Shown here: piece by piece, positions 6,445-12,406 of the stretch
Layout of the letters: each line of letters opens with the position of its first letter
How positions within the stretch are numbered: the stretch's first letter is position 1
NCBI GenBank assembly: GCA_026770585.1
Contig: MU646479.1
Span: 118,318 to 130,897 of the forward strand
From: Baffinella frigidus
Taxonomy: Eukaryota > Cryptophyceae > Cryptomonadales > Baffinellaceae
Length of the DNA stretch: 12,580 nucleotides
Reading direction: 5' to 3'
The notes under the pieces: model-generated
Seen by the model: only the letters and a program-made list of their open reading frames with translations
Told to the model about the DNA's origin: nothing
Databases searched by the model: none
Program-made: the position numbers and the translations under genes

Positions 6445-6507
6445 GCAGGGTGCAGGGTGCAGGGTGTGCGCAGGGTGTAGCGTGTGCGGAGGGTGCGGGG
6501 TGTGCAT
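6445..6507 (+). repeat. Degenerate GGGTGCA / GGGTGTGC tract
   Basis: Short G-rich words (CAGGGTG, GAGGGTG, GGGGTGTGCATG) are repeated without a strict period after a T-run and TGCAG. Similar wording occurs near 11360-11392 (GCGCAGGGTGAGGGGTGTGCATG), so it may be a dispersed repeat related to the telomere-like DNA. Confidence 0.75.
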
Positions 6508-6547
6508 GCCCTCGCTCTTCACGCCTGTGCGTGACTTCTCTGTAGGT

Positions 6548-6624
6548 CACACGTCAGTCACACCTCAGTCACACCTCAGTCACACCTCAGTCACACCTCA
6601 GTCACACCTCAGTCACACCTCAGT
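6548..6624 (+). repeat. 11-bp minisatellite, 7 copies
   Basis: Seven tandem CACACCTCAGT units run without a gap. The first has CACACGTCAGT and the rest are identical. There are no spacers, which rules out a CRISPR array. It is open in one frame as a Ser/His/Thr/Val/Pro/Gln/Leu repeat, but the 11-bp period shifts frame with every unit. Confidence 0.97.
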
Positions 6625-6761
6625 CTCCTGCTCAGACACAGCCTCGGTGGGGAGGATGCGTATTGGTATTAACAACGGTATTTCTCTCTTGCTGAAGCCC
6701 TGCCTACGTAGGGAGGGGATGCATGGCAGCCGTGTTGGTACTAAACACGGTCACTCTCATA

Positions 6762-6917
6762 GGCGAACGGCCTGAACATGGGGTAGTTGGGCATACGTCA
6801 TTGCCTAGGACCTCCTACCGTAGGCCGAGGGATCCTAGGACCAAAGAGTCTCGGCCTACGGTAGGAGGTCCTAGGCAATGCCGTAGGCCTAACTCCCCCA
6901 TTTTCAGGCCGTTACCC
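6762..6917. mobile_element. MITE family 1, copy 1 (156 bp)
   Basis: This is a nearly complete foldback. GGCGAACGGCCTG at the left pairs with CAGGCCGTTACCC at the right, and inner blocks such as CCTCCTACCGTAGGCCGAG pair with CTCGGCCTACGGTAGGAGG. The element is flanked by TA on both sides (6760-6761, 6918-6919). The loop GGATCCTAGGACCAAAGAGT is shared with copies 2 and 3. TA duplications are typical of Tc1/mariner-mobilised (Stowaway-like) MITEs. No transposase lies in this window. Confidence 0.93.
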
Positions 6918-6947
6918 TATTAACTCGCATCCTACGTCGGTAGCAAT

Positions 6948-7142
6948 CAACGCCTCTCGCGTGTAACGCACGCGAGAGGCGTTGAGGAGCGCACGGTACC
7001 TGGTTGACATAGGAACACGCAAGGCAGTCACGACCGACCGTCTGGCTTCGGCGTCTGTTCACGAGCCTGCCGGCGGGGCTGTTCCACGGGAGAGGCGTTG
7101 AGTGCTACCAACACACGCGAGAGGCGTTGATTGCTACCAACG
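6948..7142. repeat. Repeats containing GAGAGGCGTTGA, one forming a perfect hairpin
   Basis: CAACGCCTCTCGCGTG (6948-6963) and its exact reverse complement (6969-6984) form a 16-bp stem with a 5-base loop. The same words return at about 7089-7117 and 7119-7141 (GAGAGGCGTTGA followed by TGCTACCAAC). Between, 6985-7088 shows no gene. Confidence 0.9.
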
Positions 7143-7149
7143 TGCTAAC

Positions 7150-7390
7150 CAAGGCCTCCCGCGTTCCGTGTCCAGGGCACGTTTCCGTGTTGGTATCAAT
7201 AAAGGTCTCTCGCATCCTATGATCCTATGATGGTATCAATATAAAGGCCGTTATGGTGTGATGAACATAGGCCGCTCGCTGTTGGTGTGCAGGACAAGTC
7301 AATAACGACCTCTCTCGCTGTTGGTGCTAGTAACGGCCTCTATTTTGTTGGTGCTTACAAAGGCCTCTCGCGTTCCGTGTCCAGGACAAG
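7150..7390 (+). repeat. Interspersed short repeats with AAGGCCTCTCGCGTT
   Basis: AAGGCCTCCCGCGTTCCGTG (from 7150) recurs as AAGGCCTCTCGCGTTCCGTG (from 7361), each followed by TCCAGG. Shorter variants lie at about 7200, 7243, 7303 and 7335, linked by GGTATCAATA or TGTTGGTGCT. They appear to share ancestry with the GAGAGGCGTTGA repeats on the opposite strand (CTCTCGCGT core). No gene is seen. Confidence 0.75.
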
Positions 7391-7431
7391 TGGAAGACGC
7401 TGAAGAAGAAGTTGGCCATGCCGTGAGGTTA

Positions 7432-7532
7432 TCCCTTAAGTGGCCAGCCGGTCAAAATTGACCCGCAAGAGGTCCTAGGCAGGTCCTAGGGCCCTACGGT
7501 AGGGCGTATGCGCCTACTGGTCACTTAAGGGA
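7432..7532. mobile_element. MITE family 3, single copy (101 bp)
   Basis: TCCCTTAAGTGGCCAG at the left pairs with CTGGTCACTTAAGGGA at the right (one mismatch). TA flanks both ends (7430-7431, 7533-7534). The interior carries CCTAGG words and the palindrome CCCTACGGTAGGG, like families 1 and 2. Confidence 0.88.
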
Positions 7533-7679
7533 TAAGCACCAACGGTGAGGTTATGAGGAATCGTACATGCCGTGAGGGGGGCTGATACCGCCTGCAGGCA
7601 GTTCTGCAAAAGTGAACTCCTGAGGTGGACCCGTCCACTTTCGCCGAGCATGCGGTGAGAGAGACCTTTTACAGGGGTA

Positions 7680-7795
7680 CAGGGGTACCTCGCTCACAAG
7701 AAACTGCGCCCCCCTAGGACCGTACAGTAGGCCTACGCCTAGGGCCCTATGGTGGTCCTATGGGGGGGCAGTTTCTCATGAGCGAGGTACCCCTG
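7680..7795. mobile_element. MITE family 2, copy 1 (116 bp)
   Basis: CAGGGGTACCTCGCTCACAA pairs with TCATGAGCGAGGTACCCCTG. TA flanks both ends (7678-7679, 7796-7797). The left end is preceded by a second CAGGGGTA (7672-7679), which could be a duplicated terminus or an older solo end. The centre contains CCTAGG and GGGCCC palindromic words. Confidence 0.9.
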
Positions 7796-7797
7796 TA

Positions 7798-7903
7798 CCT
7801 CGCTCACAAGAAAGCGCCTCCTCCTAGGGCCCTACGGTAGGGCTATGCCTAGGACCCTATGGTTGTCCTTGGGGGGGGGAGGTAAGAAAGCGAGGTGCCC
7901 CTG
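7798..7903. mobile_element. MITE family 2, copy 2, missing its left tip (about 106 bp)
   Basis: It starts CCTCGCTCACAAGAAAG immediately after the right end of copy 1 and ends AAGAAAGCGAGGTGCCCCTG, followed by TA (7904-7905). The expected CAGGGGTA left terminus is absent, so the two copies share one junction. Arms are more diverged than in copies 1 and 3. Confidence 0.85.
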
Positions 7904-7910
7904 TACTTGA

Positions 7911-8012
7911 TCGAGAGAGAGAGAGAGAGAGAAGAGAGTGGGACAGCGCCCAGTGCGGGAAGCGAGCGAGACAGAGAGACCGCGAGAAACAGAGAGAGCG
8001 CGAGAAGGCGAG

Positions 8013-8055
<43 letters not shown>
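7911..8055 (+). repeat. (GA)n microsatellites
   Basis: Two GA runs (about 7913-7938 and 8004-8055) flank an imperfect GA/GC-rich stretch. The open frames across it encode Arg/Glu or Ser/Leu alternations and are composition artefacts. Confidence 0.95.
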
Positions 8056-8058
<3 letters not shown>

Positions 8059-8270
8059 TTATTACATGTACTACCAACACGGCCGCCATGCACGTCAACC
8101 AACACCCCCGCCGGCATGTTGGTTTCAAATAACTATTCTCTCGGGGGGCGACCGATCGGCAGGCAGTCTTTGCAACGTGAACTCCTGAGGCTCCTAGGAC
8201 CACCTGAATGTAACCACACTGGGCTTCGAAGGAAATGCGCTCCGCACGTGTGCGCTCGAGAGCAGAACTA

Positions 8271-8388
8271 CAGGGGTACCTCGCTCATAAGAAACCGCCC
8301 CCCCCCTAGGACCACCGTAGGGCCCTAGGCATTGTCCTACGGTAGGGTCCTAGGGGGGGGGCGGTTTCTTATGAGCGAGGTACCCCTG
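8271..8388. mobile_element. MITE family 2, copy 3 (118 bp)
   Basis: This is the best-preserved member. CAGGGGTACCTCGCTCATAA pairs exactly with TTATGAGCGAGGTACCCCTG, and the pairing continues through AGAAACCGCC, a C-run and CCTAGGACC. TA flanks both ends (8269-8270, 8389-8390). The near-perfect arms suggest a young insertion. Confidence 0.94.
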
Positions 8389-8460
8389 TAGGGCTTCCAG
8401 CCCAGGACGGGTATGTTGTTCTCTCTCCTTTCCTCCTCCCCCCCCTCCAACCCCGTTCAC

Positions 8461-8494
8461 CATATGGATCCACCGGGGGGTGCAGGCACGTTCA
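8461..8494 (+). repeat. Direct repeat left of MITE family 1 copy 2
   Basis: CATATGGATCCACCGGGGGG with the following TGCAGGCACGT is repeated with few changes at 8669-8699, just beyond the MITE. The MITE therefore separates two copies of one short sequence. Confidence 0.9.
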
Positions 8495-8496
8495 TA

Positions 8497-8663
8497 GGCT
8501 AACGGCCTGAAAATGGGGTAGTTAAGCATACGGCATTGCCTAGGACCTCCTACCGTAGGCCGAGGGATCCTAGGACCAAAAAGTCTCGGCCTACGGTAGG
8601 AGGTCCTAGGCAATGCCGTAGGCCTAACTACCCCATTTTCACCCCATTTTCAGGCCGTTACCT
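8497..8663. mobile_element. MITE family 1, copy 2 (167 bp)
   Basis: It has the same termini, arms and loop as copy 1, with TA on both sides (8495-8496, 8664-8665). It is 11 bases longer because CCCCATTTTCA is duplicated in the right arm. Arms are otherwise almost perfectly complementary. Confidence 0.94.
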
Positions 8664-8668
8664 TATTC

Positions 8669-8699
8669 ATATGGATCCACTGGGGGATGCAGGCACGTG
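8669..8699 (+). repeat. Direct repeat right of MITE family 1 copy 2
   Basis: Second copy of the 8461-8494 sequence (CATATGGATCCACTGGGGGA then TGCAGGCACGT). It continues into GTGCTCTCGGGCG, which resembles GTGCGCTCGAGAGC at about 8249-8262 near the family 2 copy. Confidence 0.9.
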
Positions 8700-8740
8700 T
8701 GCTCTCGGGCGTAGGTCTCAGCTCACGGAGGCGACTCGCC

Positions 8741-8801
8741 GCTCTCTCGGAGGCGTCCCGCTGATCTCACTAACAGCTCTCTCAGAGACGTCTCGCTGGT
8801 C
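8741..8801 (+). repeat. Two tandem repeats of 34-bp period
   Basis: GCTCTCTCGGAGGCGTCCCG (8741-8760, continuing CTGATCT) returns at 8775-8801 with four differences, all transitions. Confidence 0.88.
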
Positions 8802-8831
8802 TACACCACGAGGCCATTGCGAAGTGAGCTA

Positions 8832-8874
8832 TTGGAGCCATTGCCCCCTCCTGTGGGAGAGGCAATGGCTCCAA
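8832..8874. repeat. Hairpin TTGGAGCCATTGCC, copy 1
   Basis: Left arm 8832-8845 and right arm 8861-8874 (GGCAATGGCTCCAA) are exact reverse complements with a 15-base loop. The same hairpin recurs at 9165-9209, and a lone right arm lies at about 9566-9579 and, partly, at about 3326-3340. Confidence 0.93.
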
Positions 8875-9164
8875 CAACCCTCGCCTTCTGTGGTCCTGAT
8901 GGCGCCCCGCAGTCTGAGCGAGACACCAGGCGAAGTCCCCACACCCTCAACCCTCAACCCTGAACTAGCACGAGGCTCGCCAGCGCGCCAGTGCTCGAGT
9001 TTGTCGAGCGCGATCTTTGGCGCAGACAATAACCCTCTCACCCCTCACAACCTAGCCAGCGCGGACCTAGTCCAGGAAGAGCCCGCCTCGGGACGTTGGA
9101 GCCACTGCTCAACATCGGAATCCAGAGAGGCTAGCCAGCGCTGGAGGCTAGTGAGGGGTGAGCC

Positions 9165-9209
9165 ATTGGAGCCATTGCACCCCCTCCCGGGAGTGGCAAT
9201 GGCTCCAAT
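9165..9209. repeat. Hairpin ATTGGAGCCATTGC, copy 2
   Basis: Left arm 9165-9178 pairs exactly with GCAATGGCTCCAAT at 9196-9209. The loop is C-rich and differs from copy 1. Confidence 0.93.
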
Positions 9210-9451
9210 CACCTTCACCCAATCAGATAGCCAGCGCGCCAGTGCTCGACCTGGTCGAGCACTACGGCGATTGTTAATGGAGGTGAGGAAGGACCTACAC
9301 GGGGTTGTATCCCCAGAAAACTGGCGCGTGGCTAGCCAGCGCGCCAGTGCTCGACCTTGTCGAGCGCGATCTTGGCGCAGACTCGCTCCCTGCTTCGTGA
9401 CGCATCCGTCAGATTCTGGTTCGCAGTGTATTTTTTCAATAAAGAAACTAT

Positions 9452-9562
9452 CTGAGAGTGCGGTTGACCCTCACTGAGAGTGTGGTTGACGTTGCAGTTC
9501 ATCCTGGTTCAGACTCCGTCATCAACACACTGGGCAAGGACGAGACTCCGTCATCCACTGGG
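9452..9562 (+). repeat. Short direct repeats after an AATAAA word
   Basis: CTGAGAGTGCGGTTGAC (9452-9468) repeats at 9474-9490 with one change, and GACTCCGTCATC repeats at about 9510 and 9544. Just upstream, TTCAATAAAG (9436-9445) matches TTCAATAAAG at about 10470 in similar context (GTGTA...TTCAATAAAG.AACT), so both could be poly(A)-signal-bearing remnants of one repeated transcript. Confidence 0.65.
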
Positions 9563-9810
9563 AGGGGCAATGGCTCCAATAACCCTCTCACCCACCACAA
9601 CCTAGCCAGCGCGCCAGTGCTCGACCTTGTCGAGCGCGATCTTGGCGCAGAATCGCTCCCTGCTCCGAGAGCGAAAGACTCGTTATTGCTCCGTGGGGGA
9701 TCCGCAGGATCCAAGCAAGATCTGCAGGGTTCATTTCGCCTCCGGGTCTGTACAGAGTCAGGAAAGCTAGCATAACCTGTTGGGATTCGCGGGCTCCCAA
9801 CACACTCATA

Positions 9811-9959
9811 GGCTAACGGCCTGAAAATGAGGTAGTTAGGCATACGGCATTGCCTCCTACCGTAGGCCGAGGGATCCTAGGACCAAAACGTTTCGACCTA
9901 CGGTAGGAGGTCCTAGACAATGCCGTAGGCCTAACTACCCCATTTTCAAGCCGTTACCC
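9811..9959. mobile_element. MITE family 1, copy 3 (149 bp)
   Basis: It has the same ends and loop as copies 1 and 2, but a 7-base deletion (TAGGACC) in the left arm, and AAGCCG in place of CAGGCCG near the right end. TA precedes it (9809-9810); the right flank is TC (9960-9961), probably a mutated TA. It is the most diverged of the three. Confidence 0.92.
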
Positions 9960-10082
9960 TCTTAACACGATCGCTGCTCTGAGAGCGAAAGGGGGTTAGT
10001 TTCGCCACCGAGTCTGTGCAGAATAGGAAAGCTAGCCTAGCCTGTTGGGGTTCGCGGCGACGCTGCCTGCTCCGGGGGGTGT

Positions 10083-10180
10083 CCCTAAACCCCAAACCAT
10101 AAACCCTAAACCCTAAACCCTAAACCCCAAACAATAAACAATAAACAATAGACAATAGACAATAGACAATAGACAATACA
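10083..10180 (-). repeat. Fourteen in-register heptads drifting from CCCTAAA to CAATACA
   Basis: The run reads CCCTAAA, CCCCAAA, CCATAAA, three CCCTAAA, CCCCAAA, two CAATAAA, four CAATAGA and CAATACA without a single length change. It starts as complement-strand telomere-like repeat and ends as a new satellite. No gene is present. Confidence 0.97.
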
Positions 10181-10222
10181 ACAGTTGACGACCACAACTG
10201 GGGGAGTGCCGGCGATTTAATT

Positions 10223-10352
10223 TCGGACCGAGACAGAATCTGTCCCGCTATCTTAGGCTCCCCACGCGGAAGGTAAGGGTGTATATTCTATTTTAGGCAT
10301 CAAATGATGCTATCTTACGCCTTTTCATCAGGCAGATTCTGGTGTGGTCCGA
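10223..10352. mobile_element. Degenerate 130-bp inverted-repeat element
   Basis: TCGGACC.…CAGAATCTG (10223-10242) pairs with 10333-10352 at 16 of 20 positions. The centre holds the palindrome GCATCA-AA-TGATGC (about 10297-10310). The interior word GCTATCTTAGGC also occurs, on the other strand, in the 6152-6350 element, hinting at related families. Borders are uncertain. Confidence 0.6.
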
Positions 10353-10658
10353 GATGAGATGAGTGTGATTCGGTGAAGCTGTCCCTGTGTGGAACGATGC
10401 GGGTTCAACATCAGACAAGGTACAAAACTGAAGCTAGCACATTTTCTCTGTAGTCCCGCTCAGTGTACCTCTTCAATAAAGCAACTCTCTCTCTCTGTCG
10501 GCAGTTGGGATTCAACAAGCGATACCTGGCAAGACCTCGATCTGGAAAGTCTACACTCGCCGCACTGGGATCCACTATCTTGCCATACCTGAGAAACAGT
10601 ACAAATAAAAAAACTGAAGCTAGGACAGACCCGTGGACACTTGGGATGTGTCAAGCGG
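10353..10658. other. Unassigned stretch with a candidate 3' splice-site-like sequence
   Basis: CAACTCTCTCTCTCTGTCGGCAG (ending at 10504) resembles a polypyrimidine tract plus CAG. The following TTGGGATTCAACAAGCGATA parallels TTGGGATGTGTCAAGCGGTA at 10641-10660. Also repeated are GTACAAAACTGAAGCTAGCAC (10421) and AAACTGAAGCTAGGAC near 10611. This could be duplicated exon remnants. No complete gene can be built. Confidence 0.4.
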
Positions 10659-10711
10659 TACCTGAGCGCTGCCAGAGCTGTGGCCTTCCCCGCAGCCTCC
10701 GCGGCCGTGGC
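10659..10711 (+). repeat. Ala-rich YLxAA module, copy A
   Basis: TACCTGAGCGCTGCCAGAGC and the following bases read YLSAARAVAFPAASAAVA in one frame. The stretch is closely related to 10822-10879. The enclosing frame is bounded by TAA upstream and TAG downstream within about 55 codons. Confidence 0.6.
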
Positions 10712-10821
10712 AGAATATTTCTGGACTTATGACCAAAAATCGGCGGGGCTGTCCGTTTTCTGGCGCTAGCGAGAGAGAAACAGTAGAGCCAACCCCGGAA
10801 ACACACTCTACGAGAGTTGGA

Positions 10822-10879
10822 TACCTGAGCGCCGCCAGAGCTGCGGCTTTCAGAGCAGCATCGGCGGCCGTGTTTGCAG
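10822..10879 (+). repeat. Ala-rich YLxAA module, copy B
   Basis: It reads YLSAARAAAFRAASAAVFAA inside an open frame that begins with an ATG at 10729 and ends at 10932 just inside a telomere-like tract. Period to copy A is 163 bases. It could be exon remnant or non-coding repeat. Confidence 0.6.
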
Positions 10880-11039
10880 CTTCAACCTCCTCCTCCTCCA
10901 CTTTGGCTGCCGTCCTGCGGGTCAATGTTTAGGGTTTAGGGGGTTGGTGAATCTCGGCGAAACACGGTCTTGGTAGCCTTGTTTGCAGCTTCAACCCCTT
11001 GCACGCTGCTCCGCTTCCGCCTCTGCTGCCGTCCTGCGG
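10872..11039 (+). repeat. Direct repeat GTTTGCAGCTTCAACC … GCCGTCCTGCGG (two copies)
   Basis: The copies are 10872-10920 and 10981-11039. Both start with GTTTGCAGCTTCAACC, pass through a pyrimidine-rich stretch and end in TGCCGTCCTGCGG. TCCGTCCTGCGG also occurs at about 11939-11950. Each of the three is followed, at varying distance, by TTTAGGG-type sequence. Confidence 0.8.
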
Positions 11040-11135
11040 TTGTTGAAGGCTTGTGGTTTAGAGATTGGGGGTTAGGGTTCAAGGTTTAGGGTTTAGCGTT
11101 TAGCGTTTAGCGTTTAGGGTGTGGGGTGTAGGGGG
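10928..11135 (+). repeat. Telomere-like TTTAGGG tracts with TTTAGCG variants
   Basis: A short tract (10928-10945) and a longer one (about 11055-11135) have the G-rich strand pointing right. The second contains three consecutive TTTAGCG heptads bounded by TTTAGGG. Confidence 0.88.
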
Positions 11136-11510
11136 TTTGCGAGTCGCAGCGGCCCTGCTGCGGTTGAAGGATTGAAAGCTTGGAGTTTACGATTCATGGT
11201 TTAGGTGAAGGGTGTAGAATAACGAGGCGATGGAATTCAAGATGCATGTTTTGGGAGTTGGCGAGCTGCCCGCAAAAACAAAAAAGTCGAGAGTGGGGAA
11301 CGCCGCAAGGCGAAAGGCATCTTCGTCACTGGACAGCACCCCCACGAGTGCACGGGGTGTGAGCGTGTGCGCAGGGTGAGGGGTGTGCATGTGCTCCCCC
11401 GTCACACCGTATGCCAGGTGTGTGGGCAGTGCCGTGGTCGGAGTTCCCAATCCCACCCTCCCACTCGCATACCCACGATCGTACCCTCGTACCCGCACTA
11501 CCCACACGGC
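11136..11510. other. Unassigned stretch
   Basis: No convincing gene is present. Degenerate telomere-like wording fades out by about 11215. GTGCGCAGGGTGAGGGGTGTGCATG-type wording at about 11368-11392 resembles the tract at 6445-6507. Overlapping frames of about 60-130 codons lack motifs. Confidence 0.5.
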
Positions 11511-11513
11511 GAG

Positions 11514-11579
11514 TACCTGGCAGCAGCCGCCCAGCGGTTCTCGCCGACGTCCGACATCATCCCTCTCTTTCTCTTTCGC

Positions 11580-11611
<32 letters not shown>

Positions 11612-11818
11612 GCTCCCTCGCGCGCTCTCTCTCTAGTCAATCTCTCTCTCTCTCGCTCTCTCGCTCTCTCTCTCGCCCGCTCTCTCTTAGTACCTGGCAG
11701 CAGCCGCCCAGCGGTTCTCCACCAGGTCCGACCCCCCCCCCCTCTCTCTCTCTCTCGCTCGCTCTCTCTCTCTCTAGTACCTGAGTGCATCTGCTCCGAA
11801 GTTCTCACCGACGTCCGC
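11514..11818 (+). repeat. Three TACCTG modules separated by CT-rich tracts
   Basis: Modules at 11514-11556, 11691-11731 and 11778-11818 begin TACCTG and read [22 protein letters not shown] and [11 protein letters not shown]. The second and third directly follow long CT-rich runs ending TTAG or CTAG, which look like polypyrimidine-tract 3' splice sites. The CT runs are 11563-11690 and about 11738-11777. Exons in a gene or tandem non-coding duplication are both possible; no convincing 5' splice sites follow the modules. Confidence 0.6.
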
Positions 11819-11826
11819 CCCCCGTC

Positions 11827-11904
11827 CCTCGAAGCGTTGGGAGCTGACACTGCCGAGTCTCTCCGACGCCCCCTCGAAGCGTTGAGTGGGGAGTCTCTCA
11901 GACG
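11827..11904 (+). repeat. Two direct repeats, period about 45 bp
   Basis: CCTCGAAGCGTTG occurs at 11827 and 11872. GAGTCTCTCCGACG (11855) returns as GAGTCTCTCAGACG (11891). An 8-9-bp length difference separates the units. Confidence 0.88.
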
Positions 11905-11957
11905 AGAAGCCCGCCTGCTGTGTTGCGTCGTGAGATCTGTCCGTCCTGCGGTAGACG

Positions 11958-12192
11958 GGTTAGGGTTTAGGGTTGCGGTTTTGGGGTTTAGAGATGAGGG
12001 GCTTAGGGTTTAGGGTTTAGGGTTTGGGGTTTAGGGTTTAGAGTTTAGGGTTGAGGGTTGAGGGTTTAGGGTATAGAGGTGAGGGGTTTAGGGTTTAGGG
12101 TTTAACGTTTAAGGTTTAGGGTTTAGGGTTTGGGGTTTAGGGTTAAATGTTTAGGGTTTAGGGGTTAGAGTTCAGGGTTTAGGGTTTAGGGG
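11958..12192 (+). repeat. Interstitial telomere-like array, TTTAGGG orientation
   Basis: About 235 bases consist largely of TTTAGGG with degenerate units (TTTGGGG, TTGAGGG, TTTAGAG, TTTAACG, TTAAATG). The G-rich strand points right, as at a right-hand chromosome end, but unique sequence and opposite-orientation repeats follow. Confidence 0.97.
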
Positions 12193-12206
12193 TGGACCAG
12201 CTGCCA

Positions 12207-12406
12207 GCAGAGACACACGTCGACAGTAAGTGACGTCACGAAGCGAAAGCCATCTCCAGCAACGGCCCTGGACCCTATGCCTTAAACCCTCGATCCTAAA
12301 CCCTAAGCGCAGAGACACACGTCGACAGTGGACGTCACGAAGCGAAAGCCATCTCCAGCAACGGCCCTAGACCCTAAACCCTAAACCCTCGATCCTAAAC
12401 CCTAAC
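12207..12406. repeat. Tandem duplication, 102-bp period
   Basis: Copy 1 (12207-12308) and copy 2 (12309-12406) both begin GCAGAGACACACGTCGACAG and contain GAAGCGAAAGCCATCTCCAG followed by CCCTAAA-like units. Copy 1 has a perfect TGACGTCA octamer (12231-12238), the CREB/ATF site in animals, within AGTAAGTGACGTCACG; copy 2 lacks the TAAG, so reads GTGGACGTCACG. Confidence 0.95.

Larger units (their letters stand above)
8979..9664 (+). repeat. Four copies of a 31-60-bp hairpin repeat (GCCAGCGCGCCAGTGCTCGA)
   Basis: Copies lie at 8979-9026, 9230-9260 (short), 9335-9393 and 9605-9664. The core folds as GCTCGAC-CTT-GTCGAGC. In three copies an outer stem GCGCCA / TGGCGC encloses it. Loop bases and one stem position vary (copy 1 has GCTCGAG). 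The copies fall in different reading frames of the open frames that cross them, so they are not a coding repeat. They could be ends of decayed elements or a structured RNA motif. Confidence 0.85.

Noticed and set aside
6548-6624. Possible CRISPR-like array.
   Set aside because: The units are 11 bp, contiguous and lack spacers; the setting is eukaryotic.
7832-8203. Ser/Leu or Arg/Glu-rich frames on both strands.
   Set aside because: They are translations of the GA microsatellite.
8536-9477. A 313-codon plus-strand open frame.
   Set aside because: It begins with TTG inside a MITE and runs through hairpin repeats. Copies of the same repeat (8979, 9230, 9605) are read in different frames here and in the neighbouring frame at 9458-9775, so no protein is conserved.
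11383-12013. Frames of 133 and 200 codons rich in Ser/Leu.
   Set aside because: Most of their length is CT dinucleotide repeat, and one runs into the telomere-like array. Only the short YLxAAA modules may be coding remnants.
12231-12240. TGACGTCA CREB/ATF-type site.
   Set aside because: One octamer, broken in the second 102-bp copy and with no adjacent gene, is not enough to call a regulatory site.
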